From UBA10649 sp964597445 (lineage in GTDB: Bacteria; Actinomycetota; Actinomycetes; S36-B12), in assembly GCA_964597445.1 (NCBI GenBank), contig CAZQXO010000030.1:1-24962 (forward strand): a DNA stretch of 24,962 nucleotides. Direction: 5' to 3'. Positions 8,526 to 17,356 of the stretch are shown in pieces. Numbering within the stretch: the stretch's first letter is position 1; every line of letters begins with the position of its first letter. The position numbers were made by a program, and so were the translations under genes. Below the pieces are notes generated by a model. The model ran no database searches. It had not been told where the DNA came from and saw only the letters and a program-made list of their open reading frames with translations.

Positions 8526-9127
8526 CGCCAGTTCGCCGCCTCGCACTCGCGGCCGCCGCCCTCACCGCCAGCGTTGCCCTCCTCAGTGGGTGTGCGAACC
8601 AGGAGGCAGGCTCTGCGGTGACGTTCACGGACGGGCGCATCTCGGAGTCCACCCTGCAGGCGGCGGTGGCCGAGATCCTGACGGCCAAGGGCGAGTCCCC
8701 CACGACCCCCGACGCCGGCCTGCTGCAGCAGACGCTCGGGCGACTCATCACCCAGAGGCTCATGAACGATCTGGTGGCACGGGAGGGCATCGAGATCTCG
8801 CAGAGCGAGATGGATGAGCTCCGGGCGGGTTACGCGGCTCAGGTGGGTGGCCCGGAGGCTCTCGACGAGGTCTTCCTCGCGGAGAATGTCGCACCCTCGC
8901 AGATCGAATCCATCCTGCGACTCCAACTGCAGGCTCAGGAACTTGGCTTCGTGCTCAATCCCCGGGGCTCCGCCGAGGAGCAGGGCCTTGCCGTCTTCCA
9001 GCGGCTCAGTGCGTACAGCGACGAGGTCGACACGACAGTGAGCCCGCGCTTCGGCACCTGGGATCCGGAAGCGCTCTCCCTGGGCCCGATCGCGAACGAC
9101 CTCGCCACTCCGCCGTCCGACGGCTGA
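8522..9127 (+). CDS. SurA N-terminal-domain lipoprotein
   Basis: Predicted 201-residue exported lipoprotein with a possible chaperone-like role at the membrane. The signal peptide is MTPVRRLALAAAALTASVA, with lipobox LSGC (Cys24 lipidated). Residues ~45-150 are helical and resemble SurA_N/trigger-factor-type chaperone domains (QTLGRLITQRLMNDLVAREGI, ISQSEMDELRAGYAAQVGG). The tail SPRFGTWDPEALSLGP is typical of these actinobacterial proteins. No parvulin PPIase domain follows, so isomerase activity is not expected. The start is the ATG inside the ATGA overlap with mfd; an upstream in-frame GTG at 8450 would bury the signal peptide. Sitting between mfd and mazG is usual for the actinobacterial family. 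Confidence 0.8.
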   Translation: MTPVRRLALAAAALTASVALLSGCANQEAGSAVTFTDGRISESTLQAAVAEILTAKGESPTTPDAGLLQQTLGRLITQRLMNDLVAREGIEISQSEMDELRAGYAAQVGGPEALDEVFLAENVAPSQIESILRLQLQAQELGFVLNPRGSAEEQGLAVFQRLSAYSDEVDTTVSPRFGTWDPEALSLGPIANDLATPPSDG

Positions 9128-9130
9128 TCG

Positions 9131-9835
9131 ATGACGGGTGAGCTGGGTCCGTCGGCCGGTAGCGTCGCTCGCCCGGGTGAACGCGTCCTCGAGCTCGTCG
9201 CGATCATGGATCGCCTCCGGTCTCCCGGGGGCTGTCCTTGGGACGCTCGGCAGACGCATGCCTCGCTGGTCGAGTACCTCATCGAGGAGGCCTACGAGAC
9301 CGTCGAGGCCATCGAGGAGAGCGATCGCGATCTGCTGCGCGAGGAGCTCGGCGATCTCCTGCTGCAGGTCGTCTTCCATGCCCGTATCGCCGAGGAGGAC
9401 TCGTCGGCCCCATGGACCATCGATGACGTCGCAGACGGCATCATTGCGAAGCTGATCCGGCGGCACCCGCATGTGTTCGCGGACGCGCAGGCCGAGACGG
9501 CGGCCCAGGTCGAGGCGAACTGGCATGCCATCAAGGCTCAGGAGAAGGGGCGGGCGTCGGTGACTGAGGGGATTCCCTCGGCACTGCCGGCACTGACCCA
9601 CGCGGGCAAGGTGCTCTCGCGCAGCGCGGCGGTGCCGGATCTCCCCGCACTGGCACGTGCGGCTGCTGCGGAGGCCGCCCTGCAGGACGTGGATGACGAG
9701 GCAGGGTTCGGTGATCTCCTGCTCGCGCTCGTGGCGGCTGGTCGGGAGCGCGACCTCGACGCCGAGACGGCGCTGCGCAAGGCCTCGCGGCGCCGTGTCG
9801 ACGAGATCCGCGCCGCGGAGGACCTTCAGCGCTGA
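9131..9835 (+). CDS. mazG: Nucleoside triphosphate pyrophosphohydrolase MazG
   Basis: Hydrolyses (d)NTPs to monophosphates and PPi, cleaning the nucleotide pool; in some bacteria it also tempers the stringent response. The 234-residue protein has the N-terminal signature SPGGCPWDARQTH, and metal-binding EEAYE (52-56) and EELGD (71-75). IAKLIRRHPHVFAD and WHAIKAQEKG follow, and the second half is the usual degenerate repeat (FGDLLLALVAAGRERDLDAETALRKASRR). It is a little shorter than the E. coli protein but has all the motifs. It begins 3 bp after the preceding stop with no strong Shine-Dalgarno, suggesting translational coupling. It probably ends the transcription unit, because eno has its own promoter signal. 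Confidence 0.95.
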   Translation: MTGELGPSAGSVARPGERVLELVAIMDRLRSPGGCPWDARQTHASLVEYLIEEAYETVEAIEESDRDLLREELGDLLLQVVFHARIAEEDSSAPWTIDDVADGIIAKLIRRHPHVFADAQAETAAQVEANWHAIKAQEKGRASVTEGIPSALPALTHAGKVLSRSAAVPDLPALARAAAAEAALQDVDDEAGFGDLLLALVAAGRERDLDAETALRKASRRRVDEIRAAEDLQR

Positions 9836-9886
9836 CGCGACAGTGGTGGGACGTCCTCCGGTTTCGGGTGAGTCATCGGTCCCCTC

Positions 9887-9892
9887 TAGGCT
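9887..9892 (+). promoter_or_regulatory. -10 element positioned for a leaderless eno transcript
   Basis: TAGGCT (TANNNT) is followed by exactly 7 nt and then the A of the eno ATG at 9900, the spacing expected when transcription begins at the start codon. A possible weak -35 (TTCGGG, 9863-9868) is 18 bp upstream. The AGG inside the hexamer could also act as a weak Shine-Dalgarno if transcription starts further up. Confidence 0.5.
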
Positions 9893-9899
9893 TTCGCAC

Positions 9900-11183
9900 A
9901 TGGCATCCATCGACGCGATCATCGCCCGCGAAATCCTCGACTCCCGTGGCAATCCCACGGTCGAGGTCGAGGTCCTGCTCGACGACGACACCGTGGCCCG
10001 CGCCGCCGTGCCGTCCGGTGCCTCGACCGGGGCATTCGAGGCATCCGAGCGACGTGATGGTGGTGACCGCTACAACGGCAAGGGGGTCCTGCAGGCCGTC
10101 GCTGCGGTGGAGGAGGAGATCGCCCCGGAGGTGATCGGCATCGACGCCAGCGAGCAGCGGCTGATCGATCAGGTGATGATCGATCTCGACGGGACTCCCA
10201 CGAAGTCGCGTCTCGGCGCCAACGCCATCCTCGGTGTCTCGCTCGCGGTGGCCAAGGCGGCCGCCCTCTCGGCTGAACTGCCGCTCTTCCGCTACGTCGG
10301 CGGCCCGAACGCCCATGTGCTTCCGGTGCCCATGATGAACATCCTCAACGGCGGTGCCCATGCCGACTCCAACGTCGACATCCAGGAGTTCATGGTGGCC
10401 CCGATCGGGGCGACCACCTTCGCGGAGGCCCTCCGTCAGGGCGCCGAGGTCTACCACTCGCTCAAGAGTGTGCTCAAGGCCGAGGGCCTGGCCACGGGTC
10501 TGGGTGACGAGGGCGGCTTCGCGCCCTCGCTGCCGAGCAACCGCGCTGCACTTGAGCTGATCGTCAAGGCCATCGAGGCCACGGGCCTGTCGGTGGGAGG
10601 CGACATCGCCCTCGCCCTCGACGTTGCCTCGACGGAGTTCTTCGCGAACGGCTCGTACTCCTTCGAGGGCGCCGAGCGCTCTGCCGAGTGGATGACCGGC
10701 TACTACGAGAGTCTCGTCGCGGACTTCCCGCTGGTCTCGATCGAGGATCCGCTGGCGGAGGATGACTGGGCTGGCTACGTCCATCTCACGAATGCGCTCG
10801 GTGCCAGGGTGCAGATCGTCGGCGATGACCTCTTCGTCACGAACCCGATCCGCCTGCGCAAGGGGATCGACGAGGGTGCGGCCAACGCTCTCCTGGTGAA
10901 GGTCAACCAGATCGGCACGCTCACCGAGACCCTCGACGCTGTGGCCCTAGCCACCAGCAACGGCTACCGCAGCATGATGTCCCACCGCTCGGGAGAGACC
11001 GAGGACACCACCATCGCCGACCTCGCCGTCGCCACCGACTGCGGTCAGATCAAGACCGGTGCGCCGGCGCGGTCCGAGCGCGTGGCCAAGTACAACCAGC
11101 TGCTCCGCATCGAGGAGGAGCTGGCCGAGGCGGGCCGGTATGCAGGGGCGTCGGCCTTCCCGCGTTTCGCACGCGAGGGGTAG
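9900..11183 (+). CDS. eno: Enolase (phosphopyruvate hydratase)
   Basis: Glycolytic and gluconeogenic enzyme converting 2-phosphoglycerate to phosphoenolpyruvate in the cytoplasm. The 427-residue length is standard. Motifs are AREILDSRGNPTVEVEV, the flexible loop SGASTGAFEA, GANAILGVSLA, the acid-base segment LGDEGGFAPSL, SIEDPLAEDDW, GDDLFVTN, LLVKVNQIGT with the catalytic Lys, and SHRSGETEDT. The reading frame is open upstream to 9657, but that overlaps mazG; ATG at 9900 begins the conserved ASIDAIIAREILDSRG. The eno-ftsB-DUF501-ppx order is characteristic of Actinomycetes. Confidence 0.98.
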   Translation: MASIDAIIAREILDSRGNPTVEVEVLLDDDTVARAAVPSGASTGAFEASERRDGGDRYNGKGVLQAVAAVEEEIAPEVIGIDASEQRLIDQVMIDLDGTPTKSRLGANAILGVSLAVAKAAALSAELPLFRYVGGPNAHVLPVPMMNILNGGAHADSNVDIQEFMVAPIGATTFAEALRQGAEVYHSLKSVLKAEGLATGLGDEGGFAPSLPSNRAALELIVKAIEATGLSVGGDIALALDVASTEFFANGSYSFEGAERSAEWMTGYYESLVADFPLVSIEDPLAEDDWAGYVHLTNALGARVQIVGDDLFVTNPIRLRKGIDEGAANALLVKVNQIGTLTETLDAVALATSNGYRSMMSHRSGETEDTTIADLAVATDCGQIKTGAPARSERVAKYNQLLRIEEELAEAGRYAGASAFPRFAREG

Positions 11184-11199
11184 GGAGCCTGAGGGTCGC

Positions 11200-11310
11200 G
11201 TGGGCATGGCGGTTCGGGTCGAACCGTTCGTGGGCATGGCGGTTCGGGTCGAACCGTTCGTGGGCATGGCGGTTCGGAGCGAACCGGTCGTGGGCATGGC
11301 GGTTCGGGTC
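11200..11310. repeat. 30-bp tandem repeat, 3.7 copies, each full copy with a 7-bp hairpin
   Basis: Three full copies (11200-11229, 11230-11259, 11260-11289) and a 21-nt partial (11290-11310) fill most of the eno-ftsB gap. Each unit begins GTGGGCATGG and contains CGGTTCG-N3-CGAACCG. Copies 1 and 2 are identical. Copy 3 changes the loop from GGT to GAG and one base after the stem, leaving both arms intact. The partial copy has lost the right arm. The array begins 17 bp after the eno stop, so it may act as a terminator or mRNA 3' stabiliser. The unit is a multiple of three, so frames through it stay open, but no protein is expected. Confidence 0.9.
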
Positions 11311-11352
11311 ATCACCGCAGGTCCGTGACACCATCGGAGGGTGAGTACGCCC

Positions 11353-11829
11353 GTGTCCGATCGACCCCGTGGGGAAGCCGACGCTCCGGCAGCGGCCCGA
11401 CGGTCGCGTCCCTCCTTCACGGGCCGGGCATTGATCCTCGTCCTCGTAGCCGTCACCCTGATCGTGGCTCTGGCCGTCCCCGTGCGCACCTGGTTCGCCC
11501 AGCGCGCCGAGATCGCGCAGTTGCGGGCCGATGTCGCCGCCACGCGCGAGCGGGTCGACGAGCTGCGGCTGGAGCAGGAGCGCTGGGCGGATCCGGCCTT
11601 CGTCGCGGCCGAGGCCAAGAGGCGCCTGCACTTCGTCCTCCCGGGTGAGGTGGGCTACGTGACGCTCGGGGCCGAGCCCACGGCGGAGGAGGCGGCGGCC
11701 TTGGCCGCCGCGGAGGCCGCGCCGTGGTACGCGACGCTGTGGGGGGCCGTCGAGGCCGCCGATGCAGCGGACGAGGCGGACGAGTCCACCGCGGGACCTC
11801 GGCGCGCGGGGGCCGCGGCCGATGAGTGA
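11353..11829 (+). CDS. ftsB: FtsB/DivIC-family cell-division protein
   Basis: Bitopic membrane protein of the FtsQ-FtsB-FtsL divisome subcomplex. After a basic cytoplasmic N-terminus, one transmembrane helix (ALILVLVAVTLIVALAV, about 26-42) leads to a coiled coil (AQRAEIAQLRADVAATRERV). The DivIC signature AEAKRRLHFVLPGEVGYV follows, then an Ala/Glu-rich tail. About 158 residues. The start is uncertain. GGAGG at 11336-11340 directly abuts a GTG at 11341, too close to use, whereas the in-frame GTG at 11353 lies 12 nt away, so I prefer the latter; the choice changes four residues. The stop lies inside the start of the next gene (ATGAGTGA). Position after eno is the usual actinobacterial one. 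Confidence 0.9.
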   Translation: MSDRPRGEADAPAAARRSRPSFTGRALILVLVAVTLIVALAVPVRTWFAQRAEIAQLRADVAATRERVDELRLEQERWADPAFVAAEAKRRLHFVLPGEVGYVTLGAEPTAEEAAALAAAEAAPWYATLWGAVEAADAADEADESTAGPRRAGAAADE

Positions 11830-12349
11830 GGCCGGTCCCTCGGGCGGCCTTGTGTGGGACCCGGAGGACGACGCGGCCGTGGCCCGGCAGTTGGGACGCG
11901 TCCCGCGCGGGGCCGTGGGAGTTGCCCACCGATGCTCCTGCGGTGAGCCCGATGTCGTCGCCACGGCCCCCCGCCTGCCCGATGGCACTCCCTTCCCGAC
12001 GCTGTACTACCTCACGTGCCCACGGGCGGCCGCCGCCATCGGAACGCTGGAGAGCAGCGGCCTCATGCGGGAGATGGAGGAGCGGCTCCAGGACGACCCA
12101 GCGCTCGCCGAGACTTACCGTGCGGCTCACGAGTCCTACCTGCGCGAGCGCGCCTGCCTGGGCGAGGTCGCGGAGATCGACGGCATCAGTGCGGGGGGAA
12201 TGCCGACCCGCGTGAAGTGCCTGCACGTGCTCGTCGCCCATGCCCTGGCCGCAGGCCCCGGCGTGAATCCCCTGGGCGATGAGGCCCTCGCCCTGCTCGC
12301 CGAATGGTGGGTCCCGGTGTCCTGCGCGCAGGAGCGGGACGGCGCATGA
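11822..12349 (+). CDS. DUF501 family protein of unknown function
   Basis: A 175-residue protein matching the actinobacterial DUF501 family, found between ftsB and ppx. The conserved core is GRVPRGAVGVAHRCSCGEPD and PRLPDGTPFPTLYYLTCPR. His36, Cys38, Cys40, Cys66 and the later Cys133-Leu-His135 plus His140 look like possible metal ligands; metal binding is inference. GLMREMEERL and HESYLRERACLGE are helical. ATG at 11822 overlaps the ftsB stop, and the gene's own stop overlaps the ppx start as ATGA, so all three are translationally coupled. The function is not known to me. Context suggests a link to division or polyphosphate, without proof. Confidence 0.88.
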   Translation: MSEAGPSGGLVWDPEDDAAVARQLGRVPRGAVGVAHRCSCGEPDVVATAPRLPDGTPFPTLYYLTCPRAAAAIGTLESSGLMREMEERLQDDPALAETYRAAHESYLRERACLGEVAEIDGISAGGMPTRVKCLHVLVAHALAAGPGVNPLGDEALALLAEWWVPVSCAQERDGA

Positions 12350-13266
12350 GCGTCGCCGGCATCGACTGTGGAACGAACTCCGTCCGCCTGCTGATCGCGG
12401 ACGTCGATGAGCAGGGCGTGCTGCATGAGCACGCGCGGATCATGCGCATCGTGCGTCTCGGGGAGGGCATCGACCGCACCGGTGAGTTCTCCCGGGCCGC
12501 CCTCGATCGCCTCTTCTCGGCGCTCGACGAGTACGCCGTCCTGCTGCACGACGCCGACGTCTCCCGCGTGCGCTTCGTCGCGACGTCCGCCAGCCGCGAC
12601 GCGCGCAACCGGTCGGAGTTCGTGTCGGGTGTGCTCGGCCGCATCGGCGTCGAGCCGGAGGTGATCCCCGGCACGGAGGAGGCGGCACTCTCCTTCGCCG
12701 GGGCAGTGCGCGGTCTTCCGAAGGGCCTCGTGACCTCACCTGCACTGGTGGTCGACATCGGTGGCGGGTCCACCGAGTTCGTCCTCGGCGAGGAGTCCCC
12801 GGAGTTCGCCGTGAGCGTCGACGTGGGGTGCGTGCGCATGACCGAGCGCTATCTGGCCTCGGACCCGCCGACGCGGGACGAGGTCGCCGCGACCCGACGG
12901 GACATCCGGGCGGCGGTGGCTCGAGCTGCGGCGACCGTCCCCTTCGATCGCGCCCAGTCCCTGGTCGGCCTCGCCGGATCCGTGACCACCGTGGCGGCCA
13001 TGGCACTGGACCTTCCGGCGTATGACCCGGTCGTGCTCCATGGCAGCGTGATCTCGGCGGACCAGGTCTCCGAGGTGGCCACCCGGTTCACCGCGATGAG
13101 CCGCGCCGAGCGGGCTGCACTGCCCTACATGCACCCGGGACGCGTGGACGTCATCGCCGGCGGGGCGATGGTGCTCGACGAGGTGGTGCGGGCCGTGGGG
13201 GCCTCTGAGGTCGTCGTCTCGGAGACGGACATCCTCGATGGCATCGTTTACAGCATTGTGACCTGA
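12346..13266 (+). CDS. ppx: Ppx/GppA-family exopolyphosphatase
   Basis: Removes terminal phosphate from polyphosphate or hydrolyses pppGpp; sequence alone does not separate the two. At 306 residues it is the short actinobacterial form, with the actin-like ATPase fold only and no C-terminal HD-like domain as in E. coli Ppx. Motifs are GIDCGTNSVRLL (5-16), catalytic-region GTEEAALSF (109-117), VDIGGGSTEF (136-145), GLAGSVTT, HPGRVDVIAGGA and a terminal SETDILDGI. ATG at 12346 is in the ATGA overlap with DUF501; an upstream in-frame start at 12304 lacks family similarity. It is the last gene of the eno-side cluster. Confidence 0.93.
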   Translation: MSVAGIDCGTNSVRLLIADVDEQGVLHEHARIMRIVRLGEGIDRTGEFSRAALDRLFSALDEYAVLLHDADVSRVRFVATSASRDARNRSEFVSGVLGRIGVEPEVIPGTEEAALSFAGAVRGLPKGLVTSPALVVDIGGGSTEFVLGEESPEFAVSVDVGCVRMTERYLASDPPTRDEVAATRRDIRAAVARAAATVPFDRAQSLVGLAGSVTTVAAMALDLPAYDPVVLHGSVISADQVSEVATRFTAMSRAERAALPYMHPGRVDVIAGGAMVLDEVVRAVGASEVVVSETDILDGIVYSIVT

Positions 13267-13292
13267 TTCGCGCCCTTTCTTCGGTCCACACC

Positions 13293-13308
13293 CATGTAAT
13301 CGGTTGTG
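13293..13308. promoter_or_regulatory. Possible LacI-type operator upstream of the lacI-family gene
   Basis: CATGTAA-N3-GTTG at 13293-13306 matches, with identical spacing, the core of the large palindrome at 17227-17256. Against the generic LacI-family consensus TGNAANCGNTNNCA the window 13295-13308 fits 8 of 10 fixed positions, the last two failing. It lies about 80 bp before the regulator GTG, which suggests autoregulation. Confidence 0.4.
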
Positions 13309-13328
13309 GCGCTGTGGCAGCATGCGAC

Positions 13329-13356
13329 CTGCGCCTCGGTTCCCGCCGAGGCGCAG
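13329..13356 (+). terminator. Strong 11-bp hairpin between ppx and the lacI-family gene
   Basis: CTGCGCCTCGG, loop TTCCCG, CCGAGGCGCAG: a perfect 11-bp stem 63 bp after the ppx stop and 20 bp before the regulator GTG. There is no T-run, so it may be a GC-rich actinobacterial terminator of the ppx unit. If the regulator promoter lies upstream at the putative operator, it would instead be a 5'-leader structure next to the ribosome-binding site. Confidence 0.55.
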
Positions 13357-13376
13357 CCGGCGGAAGGGGAGGGCAC

Positions 13377-14387
13377 GTGGCCATCACGATCAAGGACGTT
13401 GCTGACGCCGCCGGCGTCTCGACCGCAACGGTGTCACGCGCCCTGCGTGGACTGCCCAATGTCGATGCCAACACGCGGGAGCGCATCCAGCGCATCGCAG
13501 ACGAACTCGACTACGTCATCTCCCCGAGCGCGTCGCGGCTGGCGAGTGGACGCACGGGCAGCATCGCCGTCATCACTCCGTACATCGCGAGGTGGTACTT
13601 CAGTACCGTGCTCTCGGGTGTGGAGTCGGTTCTCCAGAGCGCGGGCATCGACCTGCTGCTCATGAGCGTCAGCACTCCGGAGGGACAGCACCGCCTGCCG
13701 CCTGCCCCGCGCCTTCGACGACGCGTGGATGGGGCCCTGGTCATCGCCCTGAGTCCCCAGGATCCGCAATTGCGCGAGGTGCTCGATCTCGGCCTTCCCA
13801 CGAGCCTCATCGGCCTGACGCTCGATGGTGTTCCGAGTGTCACGATCGATGACGTCACGGCCGGTCAGTCCGCCACGCAGCACCTGATCAATCTCGGACA
13901 CGAGCGCATCGGCGTCATCACCGGTGCTGCCTCGGGGTCACCCTTCACTGCCGAGAACGACCGCCACCGGGGATTCGAGAACGCGATGCGCGATGCCGGC
14001 CTCGCGATCGATCCCATGCTGGAGTCCTTCGGGTACTTCACGATCGAGGGCGGGGAGCAGGCCATGACCGCGCTGCTGACCCAGCGCAAGCCTCCGACGG
14101 CGGTCTTCGCCATGTCGGACGAGATGGCGTTCGGGGCCATGCGGGCGATGCGCAGCCACGGGCTCCAGCCAGGCCGGGACATCTCGATCATCGGTATCGA
14201 CGGACACGACATGTCCGAGCTGCTGGATCTCACGACCATGGCCCAGCCGGTTGCCGATCTCGGACGCATCGCGGCTGAGGCTCTCCTCCTGCAGTTGCGC
14301 AGTGCTGGCTCGGACGCCGCGGCCGACGAGATCCACCTGCCCACGCGGTTGATCGTGCGGGGTTCGACCCGCCCCCTGACCACCTGA
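13377..14387 (+). CDS. LacI-family transcriptional regulator of the sugar island
   Basis: A 336-residue repressor. The N-terminal helix-turn-helix is TIKDVADAAGVSTATVSRAL (4-23), followed by the hinge helix region SPSASRLASGRTGSIAV and a periplasmic-binding-protein-like effector domain (DDVTAGQSATQHLINLGHERIGVITG, PPTAVFAMSDEMAFGAMRAM, ISIIGIDGHDMSELLDLTTMAQP). The frame is open to 13314, but GTG at 13377 has GGAGGG just upstream and gives the canonical short lead before the HTH. It starts 8 bp before the glucosidase, with which it is probably co-transcribed. Likely targets are the palindrome at 17227-17256 and the weaker site before itself. The effector is probably an alpha-glucoside or its product; this is inference from neighbours. 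Confidence 0.93.
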   Translation: MAITIKDVADAAGVSTATVSRALRGLPNVDANTRERIQRIADELDYVISPSASRLASGRTGSIAVITPYIARWYFSTVLSGVESVLQSAGIDLLLMSVSTPEGQHRLPPAPRLRRRVDGALVIALSPQDPQLREVLDLGLPTSLIGLTLDGVPSVTIDDVTAGQSATQHLINLGHERIGVITGAASGSPFTAENDRHRGFENAMRDAGLAIDPMLESFGYFTIEGGEQAMTALLTQRKPPTAVFAMSDEMAFGAMRAMRSHGLQPGRDISIIGIDGHDMSELLDLTTMAQPVADLGRIAAEALLLQLRSAGSDAAADEIHLPTRLIVRGSTRPLTT

Positions 14388-14395
14388 GCGGACGC

Positions 14396-16029
14396 ATGCC
14401 CGATCACGCTCCCTGGTGGCGACACGCTGCGGTGTACCAGGTGTATCCGCGCTCGTTCCGCGACAGTGACGGTGACGGTACGGGCGACCTGCGCGGCATC
14501 ATCGACGGGCTTCCCTATCTCGCGTCCTTGCGGGTGGATGCACTCTGGCTGTCCCCGTTCTACCCGTCGCCCCAGCGCGACTCGGGCTACGACGTGGCGG
14601 ACCCGCGGGATGTCGATCCGATGTACGGCACGCTCGACGACGCGCGTGAGCTCATCGACCGCGCTCACGGCCTCGGGCTGCGCGTCATCGTCGACGTGGT
14701 GCCCAACCACTCCTCAAGCGAACGCCGCTGGTTCCAGGAGGCGCTGGCCTCACCGCCGGGGAGTCCCGAGCGTGCCCGGTATCACTTCCGGGACGGCCGT
14801 GGTCCGGGCGGTGACGAACCGCCGACCAACTGGGTCAGCTGGTTCGGAGGCCCGGCGTGGAGTCGGGTGGCGGAGCCGGACGGCTCCGCGGGGCAGTGGT
14901 ACCTGCATCAGTTCGACTCCTCCCAGCCCGACCTCAACTGGTCCCATCCGGAGGTGGTCGAGGACGGACTGGAGACGTTGCGCTTCTGGTTGGGCCTCGG
15001 CGCAGACGGGTTCCGCGTCGATGTCGCCCTGGGTCTGGCCAAGGACATGGCCTATCCGGACCTGGATGATCCCGAGGCGCTGATCTCGGCCATGCGCATG
15101 GACCTGGACGACGGTTCCGAGGAGGCCATGCAGCGACGTCGTCGCGTGGCCAACTCCGCCATCCTCGATCGGGATGAGGTGCAGGACATCTACCGCGGGT
15201 GGCGGCGCGTCATGGACGACTGCGGTCGCGAGGTGATGGCTGTCGCGGAGGCGTGGGTTCCCCCGGAGCGTGCTGCTCGCTACGTCGCGCCGGACACGCT
15301 GCACCAGATCTTCAATTTCGACTTCATGGCCGTGGCCTGGAGCGTCGACCGGGTGCGCACCGTCATCGAGAGCACCATGCAGGGCCTCGCCGACACGGGA
15401 GCTCCGGCGACGTGGGCCCTGTCGAACCACGACTCCCCACGCGTGGTCACCCGCCTGGGTGGCGGGGCCGAGGGCCTGCGTCGGGCCCGCGCGCTCGCGC
15501 TCATCGCCCACGCGCTCCCGGGATCCGTCTACGTCTATCAGGGCGAGGAGCTCGGACTGGAGGATGCCGACCTGCCGGACTCCGCCCGCCAGGATCCGGT
15601 GTTCCTGCGCACCGGGGGAGTGCAGAAGGGCCGGGACGGTGCCCGCGTCCCCCTGCCGTGGTCGGGCCTCGCGGCGCCGTACGGCTTCAGTGCTGGCGAG
15701 GGCACCTGGCTGCCCATGCCGGAGTGCTGGGCCGGAGTCACGGTGGAGGCGGAGGAGGCGGATCCCCGCAGCACCCTCAACCAGTACCGCACCATGCTGC
15801 GGCTGCGGCACGAGCTGCCCGACGTGGTGTCGGGCTCGTGGTCCGTCGACGTGCGTGAGGGTGTGCTGGTCGTACGTCGTGGCTCCACCTTCGCGTGCGC
15901 GGTCAACATGTCCGACACGGTGCAGGAGTGCCCCGTCACAGGGGCTGTGCTCGTCTCGAGCACGGGTGAGCACACAGTCAAGGGCGACAGCGTCCGGCTG
16001 CCGCCCTCGACGGGAGTGTGGCTGTCGCT

Positions 16030-16033
<4 letters not shown>
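14396..16033 (+). CDS. GH13 alpha-glucosidase / oligo-1,6-glucosidase type
   Basis: Cytoplasmic hydrolase of imported alpha-glucosides such as maltose, isomaltose, sucrose or trehalulose; exact linkage cannot be read here. The 545-residue protein has the GH13 start WWRHAAVYQVYPRSFRDSDG, GDLRGIIDGLPYL, DVVPNHSS (region I), GFRVDVA with nucleophile Asp209, VAEAW with acid-base Glu285, and LSNHDSPR with Asp346. No signal peptide. ATG at 14396 follows the lacI stop by 8 bp. Its TAG stop overlaps the stop of the opposing ATPase gene in CTAG at 16030-16033. With the LacI gene, the ATPase and the downstream transporter it matches the aglREFGAK type of alpha-glucoside locus. Confidence 0.93.
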
Positions 16034-17106
<1,073 letters not shown>

Positions 17107-17226
17107 AGTGGCTCCTTCTACCGGCAGGAACGTGCCGGACGATCCGAGTAGTCAGGTGCACCGGCGGTGCGTCGCCACCCTAGCCCGGGAACCGAGCGGC
17201 CTCCCCGGTTTCGTCGTCCTTTCCGA

Positions 17227-17256
17227 CCGTGGCATGTAACGCGTTGCATGCCACGG
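17227..17256. promoter_or_regulatory. 30-bp near-perfect palindrome: probable LacI-family operator
   Basis: Arms CCGTGGCATG and CATGCCACGG are exact reverse complements. The centre TAACGCGTTG is symmetric except for its outermost pair. The inner 14 bases, TGTAACGCGTTGCA, look like LacI-family operators (TGnAA...TTnCA). It lies between the divergent ATPase and binding-protein genes, about 120 bp from one and 160 bp from the other. The only regulator in the window is the LacI-family protein nearby, so it is the likely ligand. Confidence 0.75.
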
Positions 17257-17314
17257 CCTGCAGGGGCGATACCAAATCGTGATGTGTTCGTTGCCCTTTT
17301 CCGCTCGGGAGGGG

Positions 17315-17356
17315 TTGCGACAGGACGCCCGATTGGCCACGATGACAGCGTTTACG
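17315..17356 (+). promoter_or_regulatory. Possible promoter with overlapping CRE-like site for the binding-protein operon
   Basis: TTGCGA (17315-17320), 17 bp, CACGAT (17338-17343) is a plausible but weak promoter. On the minus strand, 17343-17356 reads CGTAAACGCTGTCA, matching 9 of 10 fixed positions of the LacI-family consensus TGNAANCGNTNNCA. A repressor bound there would cover the predicted start. This is a motif argument only. Confidence 0.3.

Noticed and set aside
8345..9991. 548-codon open frame on the minus strand
   Set aside because: It is antisense to mfd, the SurA_N lipoprotein, mazG and the start of eno, all firmly identified. It has an Arg/Ser/Leu-rich shadow composition and no family motifs.
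11200..11310. CRISPR array
   Set aside because: Units are contiguous with no spacers, only 3.7 copies, and no cas genes are present in the window.
11059..11328. Plus-strand frame encoding a 10-residue repeat (MAVRVEPFVG)
   Set aside because: It begins inside eno in another frame. The peptide repeat simply reflects a 30-nt DNA repeat, whose length keeps frames open; no ribosome-binding site or family match.
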